Assembly: GCA_003833135.1 (NCBI GenBank)
Contig: QZLH01000364.1
Coordinates: 60,600-72,422 of the forward strand
Length of the DNA stretch: 11,823 nt
Direction of reading: 5' to 3'
Source: Oehlia diaphana
Taxonomy: Eukaryota > Glomeromycota > Glomeromycetes > Glomerales > Glomeraceae
Shown here: piece by piece, positions 8,004 to 11,823 of the stretch
Layout of the letters: each line of letters opens with the position of its first letter
Numbering within the stretch: position 1 is the stretch's first letter
The notes under the pieces: generated by a model
Databases searched by the model: none
Seen by the model: the letters and a program-made list of their open reading frames with translations, nothing else
Told to the model about the DNA's origin: nothing
Translations under genes and position numbers: made by a program

Positions 8004-8110
8004 TTCTAATCATTAAAAGCGCGAACCAAAGATATGATCCTCTTATTAAAAACTAAATGATTTTATATAGACGCGAGCTAATTTCACGTGAAACGGATGT
8101 GGTTGTTAAA
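8004..8110 (-). promoter_or_regulatory. MCMBP upstream region with MBF/SBF-like and E-box sites
   Basis: Within 110 bp upstream of the start codon lie CGCGAA (8020-8025, within GCGCGAA), ACGCGA (8071-8076) and the 12-bp perfect palindrome TTTCACGTGAAA (8082-8093). Fungal G1/S regulators MBF and SBF bind ACGCG and CGCGAA cores, and E2F sites look similar. A replication-factor gene is a typical target. CACGTG is the core bound by bHLH proteins such as Cbf1. Sites are seen; regulation is inferred. Confidence 0.45.
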
Positions 8111-8263
8111 CAAACCTGAAATCATGTATGATTTCCATTACCGGAACTCTTTATCCTAAATAAGCGGCAAATGAGTTTATTATAACTTATCTAAGTATAT
8201 TCATATTAAAAATATCTAAGATATTTACATAATAGTAATTTATTTATATCTCTTGGTAGTTAG

Positions 8264-8566
8264 AACTTAGAATATTTAATCTTTAATATAAAAATTTTAA
8301 ACCTGGTTGATAGATATTCTATAATAAAGAAATTGGTTAATTATTATAGAATGATAACAAGGAATTTATTGAAAGCACTATTAGATTTTGGATTATTTGT
8401 AGAAGCAGATAAAGTCTATATAGCTTGTTTTGAAGCTTATATTTCTTTATATGCTTGGTCATTGGATTCTATAATATATATAGAAGTTGCATATCCGCCG
8501 ATCGGCGGAATTAAGGATTTAGGTCACGTGACGTTTAATCAGCTGAGTGCAACGTTCGTTAAATAA
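8264..8566 (+). CDS. Short open frame of unknown nature
   Basis: The frame is open from after the TAG at 8261-8263 to the TAA at 8564-8566. The first ATG is at 8351, giving about 71 residues. The middle part (LLDFGLFVEADKVYIACFEA, then YISLYAW) looks protein-like, but no family is recognised and no metal-binding or catalytic motif is seen. The end is peculiar: it runs through the palindromes at 8494-8509 and 8523-8532, which look like regulatory DNA rather than coding sequence. It may be an exon fragment, a gene remnant or chance. It is divergent from MCMBP. Confidence 0.25.
   Translation, partial: NLEYLIFNIKILNLVDRYSIIKKLVNYYRMITRNLLKALLDFGLFVEADKVYIACFEAYISLYAWSLDSIIYIEVAYPPIGGIKDLGHVTFNQLSATFVK
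8494..8532. promoter_or_regulatory. Palindrome cluster: CCG/CGG inverted repeat and CACGTG
   Basis: TCCGCCGATCGGCGGA (8494-8509) is a perfect 16-bp palindrome, GC-rich in an AT-rich setting. Fourteen bases further on is GTCACGTGAC (8523-8532), a perfect 10-bp palindrome with an E-box core. Inverted CGG triplets are the usual targets of fungal Zn2Cys6 dimers. A role in transcription is inferred; which gene it would serve is unclear, since MCMBP starts about 500 bp away. Confidence 0.4.
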
Positions 8567-8715
8567 AAAAAGATCAATTAAAATTAATAATTCTATCAAA
8601 ATTTCTATTACAATATTTGCTTTTTCAACCTGAAAATAATAAATAAATCCTAAAAAATGAAGGAAAATATTATAGTTAGTTTAAAAAAGAAAATTCATTA
8701 TAATTTATATATCAC

Positions 8716-9108
8716 CATTTTCTTTTTAATGTTATCTAGTTGAAATAAATCAAATAATAATAAAAAAATTAAATTTTAAAAATTCATGATTACTAAATTT
8801 TTATTGTATTTTCAGATAGAGAAAATGCAAATACAAGCTGAAAATGCAATAAAATTTTAGTAATCACAAGTTTTAAAGTAAGTTTACTTATAAGTAATTT
8901 TTAAAGCATAAATATTACATAAATTTTTAAGAAGTTATTTATAATTAAACTTACTTTAAAACTTGTGATTACTAAAATTTTATTGCATTTTTAGCTTGTA
9001 TTTGCACCTTCTTTACCTGAAAATACAATAAAATTTCAGTAATCACAGATTTTTAAAATTTACTTTTTTTAATTATTATTTTAGTTAAATCACACTAAAA
9101 AGAAAATG
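8716..9108. repeat. Long imperfect inverted repeat (foldback element)
   Basis: The left arm (8716-8886) and right arm (8946-9108) are inverted copies around a 59-bp spacer. The inner two thirds match closely: the words AGTAATCACAAGTTTTAAAG, GCAATAAAATTTTAG and GCAAATACAAGCT on the left reappear complemented on the right. The outer third (CATTTTCTTTTTA...) is more diverged with small indels. The motif TGATTACTRAAATTTTTATTG occurs twice per arm in opposite orientations, so each arm also contains a smaller foldback. No target duplication was found and no gene is inside. It is probably an old MITE. Confidence 0.75.
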
Positions 9109-10383
9109 ACAATAACAAAAAAAAAATTAAAAAATAATAAATTATTTAAAAATAAATACAAATAAATTTTAACTAAATAATTTATTAATTTATAATTTAA
9201 TCTGTTAAAAACTATTAATTATGATTTCTGAAATATTTCTATTGAATAATGTATTTTTTTCCTACAGAATATTAAAAAAAACTTTCAAATAATAAAAAAG
9301 AGAGCTACTGCTTGTATATAAAAAACTATATATGCTTTCAAAACTATTCAGCTAACTTAAAAAACTGATGGGAAAACTGATGGGAAGACTAATAGAAAGT
9401 TTACTCTGAAATATTGAATAAGTGTAATAATTTTTCTTTACATTATCTATAATAATTTAATATAATTACAACTGAGTAAAAGATATCAAGTGTAAAAGAC
9501 TTGAAGAATTTAATAATTCATTGGTAAAATGTACATTTCTTTAAAATTAATATTACTATTAAAATGAAAATAACTTAAAAGATCATACTTATTATATTGT
9601 TATTTACTTTATATATATTATACTTTTACTTTTATTACCCAGATCTTAAATTCAATTAATCTATTCTTGAAAAATTTCTTAAAGAGTAACAAAAGTAATA
9701 CATAACAATTAAAACTTCAAAAGATAAAATATTTAAGAAATATGAACCACTGTAAAAAAATATTAAATTTAATATCATCATTAATTAAAATGACTAAACA
9801 ACAGCAAGATGACAAATCAAAATAACATTTAAAAAAAAGACATGAAAAATATGTAATGAGATGTTAATATCTAATATTAGTACATAATTTTTCATAATTT
9901 TTATAATTTATTAATTTATTTACTGTAATTATTTTTCTTAAATTCCAATGATAAAAATATATTATTGACTATTTAAATAAATAAAACTCTACTGAATACA
10001 GATTTAGAGTAAGCCTTTAAATCTCAAATTCAGATTCATTATCCTCACAAAATACAGAAACTTGATAATTCAAATAAATAGATTAAATTATAGAATGCAG
10101 TATATTCAATTGTAATTAAAGATTTATTTTTTAAATTTGTAATTCTTTTTTTAAAATTTATATAAAAAATGCAATAGATATTTTTAAACAATAAAAATAA
10201 TTATTTAATATCAGAATTTGTATTGCCATCTTTAAATGCAAATATATTAAGATTTACTGATCTATTTCCTATAATTTTAGGCTTATTGAAAAACCCTTAT
10301 TCTGGACTTTATAGAGCAAAAGTCAAAAAATACATTTCTTTTATCCTTTACTTACCAATTTTTACTTTAAAAAAATCCAAATA
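9109..10383. other. AT-rich intergenic sequence without a recognised gene
   Basis: All six frames are densely interrupted. A small tandem duplication of AAAACTGATGGG occurs at 9361-9384. Poly-A/T tracts are frequent. The last few hundred bases could belong to the 5' part of the hAT element whose transposase relic follows, but no terminal repeat could be identified. Confidence 0.5.
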
Positions 10384-11533
10384 AATTTAATTTCTATTTC
10401 TAATAATATTCCTTCTAAAAGAAAAGGAGGTAGGCTAAAAGATAATGTTTGAAGTCATTATGAACAAGAGGAACAAGATTCACAAAAACATGTGAATGCT
10501 ACTTGCAGATATTGTGACAAGATATATAATAAAGGTAATACAATAATTTTAAAAGTATATTTTGCAAATCATTGTAAAAAAATTTCAGGTAATATAATAT
10601 AAGTATCTTAAATATTTTAAGAAAAAAAGGAAAAATTAATAGACAATTATCTTTAGATAAATATTATGATGTTGACCAGCTACTTCTGCAAGAAAAGCAG
10701 ATAGAATAGATAAAGCATTGACAAGATTTTTTGTTTGTTGCAGTATATCATTTCAAATAATGAAATTCTTATTTTTTATTGATTTTCTTCAGAAATTAAA
10801 TTTTACATATAAACCTTCTTCTCGTAATATTTTAACAAATTGTTTATTAGAAAAAAAGCTAGGATATATTATTAATAAAGTATCAAAAGAGTTAAGAGTC
10901 TCCAAAAATTTAACTCTAAGTATATTTGAATTATTTTAAAATTTGCTATTTCTAAATTTAATAATATAAAGGTTAAATTTTATTAGTTCTAGTCTTCTAG
11001 ATGACTGAATGTCTTCAAATCACCTTTCAATTTTATGATCCTAACATTAACTAATATGGAATATGTTTATCAACTCTCTGACCTTAACTTTCTAGTAATT
11101 CTCATACAGAATAATTCATTGCAGAAAAAATTAAAGAGATTTTAAATAAAGTTGGTCTAAATAAATTTTTTGCAATAGTAAGTGATAATAGATCAAATAT
11201 ACGAAAAGTCATATGTAAAATTACTAAAAGTAAATTTTCATCTATCGAGAATGTTCAATGTGTATTTCATTATATCAATTTAATATCTTGTGATATTGTA
11301 TAACATTTATTTGCAAAATAATGCAATGGCAGGTATAAATTATTTTTTTAATTTTTATAATTTTATTAATTTTAATTATTATTTAACTAGAAATTATTAA
11401 GTTTTGTGAACTTATTAAAATAATAAATGTTAAACGTAAAGGGATCATTTCTTACTGCAAAATTAGATAGACTACCACCTTTCAAAGTATTTATGATATA
11501 TTAAGATTATAAAATGTTCTTGAAGAGATATAA
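10384..11533 (+). pseudogene. Degenerate hAT-family transposase (BED finger and RNase H-fold remnants)
   Basis: Seen: at 10384-10590 a frame reads KRKGGRLKDNV, stop (10450-10452), SHYEQEEQ, CRYC (C-x2-C) and ANHC, as in a BED zinc finger. Next come RQLSLDKYYD (about 10640-10670), a frame change near 10680, and LTRFFVCCSISFQI...FFIDFLQKL...KNLTLSIFEL ending at 10937-10939. A DD-stop-MSSN stretch (stop 11006-11008) corresponds to the hAT 'DGWTS' catalytic motif. A third stretch is HTE-stop (11112-11114)-FIAEKIKEIL...FFAIVSDN...CVFHYINL to 11303, and a fourth (11393-11533) has stops at 11468-11470 and 11510-11512. A possible intron lies at 11333-11390. This order matches fungal hAT transposases: BED finger, first Asp, VSDN second Asp, CxxH. 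The C-terminal dimerisation domain is not seen. The copy is dead; its terminal repeats were not found. Confidence 0.8.
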
Positions 11534-11823
11534 TATGTAATTTTGTAATATTTTAATTTTTATAATTATTTATATAATTAATAATTTTACATTCTTACTG
11601 TTTTACAGACGGTTAATAATTATTCAGGACCCCGGAAAATGCTTATATATGTAAGGTACCAAGGTGCTTAGCCAACATAGAAAAATTTTATGATGTAAGA
11701 ATTTTATAATGCTTAATTTTAAGAAAATTTTATACTATGTAAGATAATTAAATTGCATGTTTTTGGTATTATTTTAAAATACTAAGAGTTTCTAGTTGCT
11801 TATTTTTCATATTTATAGAACTT
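11534..11823. other. Right-edge sequence, no gene assigned
   Basis: AT-rich sequence follows the last recognisable transposase segment. TTTTACAG near 11602-11609 looks like a splice acceptor, and a short GC-richer stretch (GGACCCCGGAAAATG, about 11627-11641) follows. No frame of useful length or known motif is visible. It may be part of the decayed hAT copy continuing beyond the window. Confidence 0.3.

Noticed and set aside
10384..11533. The hAT relic as the mobiliser of the element at 1511-2673
   Set aside because: The copy is dead and its terminal repeats are unknown, so no shared ends can be shown; they may belong to different hAT families.

Overview
This is a strongly AT-rich nuclear fragment of a eukaryote. 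Its genes are split by many short introns (64-113 bp) and surrounded by transposon debris. The wording of the decayed gene at 457-3183 (a 'GYFLDP...F.FCPxC' block, a lysine-rich linker, a 'C..H..CF' block and a SAM-like C-terminus) and of the hAT relic at the right end resembles lineage-expanded families I associate with arbuscular mycorrhizal fungi (Rhizophagus-like Glomeromycota). That assignment is inference from memory and was not tested by a search.

Layout. 1-179: the terminus of a probable pogo/Tc1-mariner-like element, followed by a degenerate 15-bp minisatellite (199-430). 457-3183 (minus): a heavily decayed member of the repeated family, with six in-frame stops and two frameshifts, split by a 1163-bp non-autonomous hAT-type element (1511-2673). 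That element has an 8-bp target duplication and carries an internal array of about 11 palindromic units of ~50 bp. 3883-4280: a foldback element with a second, 153-bp foldback element nested inside it; the inner one has a 9-bp target duplication.

4407-5030 (plus): an intact four-exon SRP14 gene (136 aa), the Alu-domain subunit of the signal recognition particle. 5109-8003 (minus): an intact 15-exon gene for the MCM complex-binding protein (MCMBP/Mcb1/ETG1 family, 592 aa); one of its introns is GC-AG. The two genes converge with only 78 bp between stop codons. All splice phases in both genes close, so these two models are the firm part of the annotation. Sequence upstream of MCMBP has MBF/SBF-like ACGCG and CGCGAA sites, which suits a replication gene, and two CACGTG palindromes.

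8264-8566 (plus): a short open frame of unknown nature containing a 16-bp perfect palindrome. 8716-9108: a long imperfect inverted repeat (arms of about 165-170 bp, 59-bp spacer). 9109-10383: AT-rich sequence with no recognisable gene. 10384-11533 (plus): a degenerate hAT transposase with BED-finger and RNase H-fold remnants.

The two live genes have unrelated housekeeping jobs (protein targeting and DNA replication). Most of the rest is mobile DNA and pseudogene. The least explained structure is the hairpin array inside the hAT-type element.
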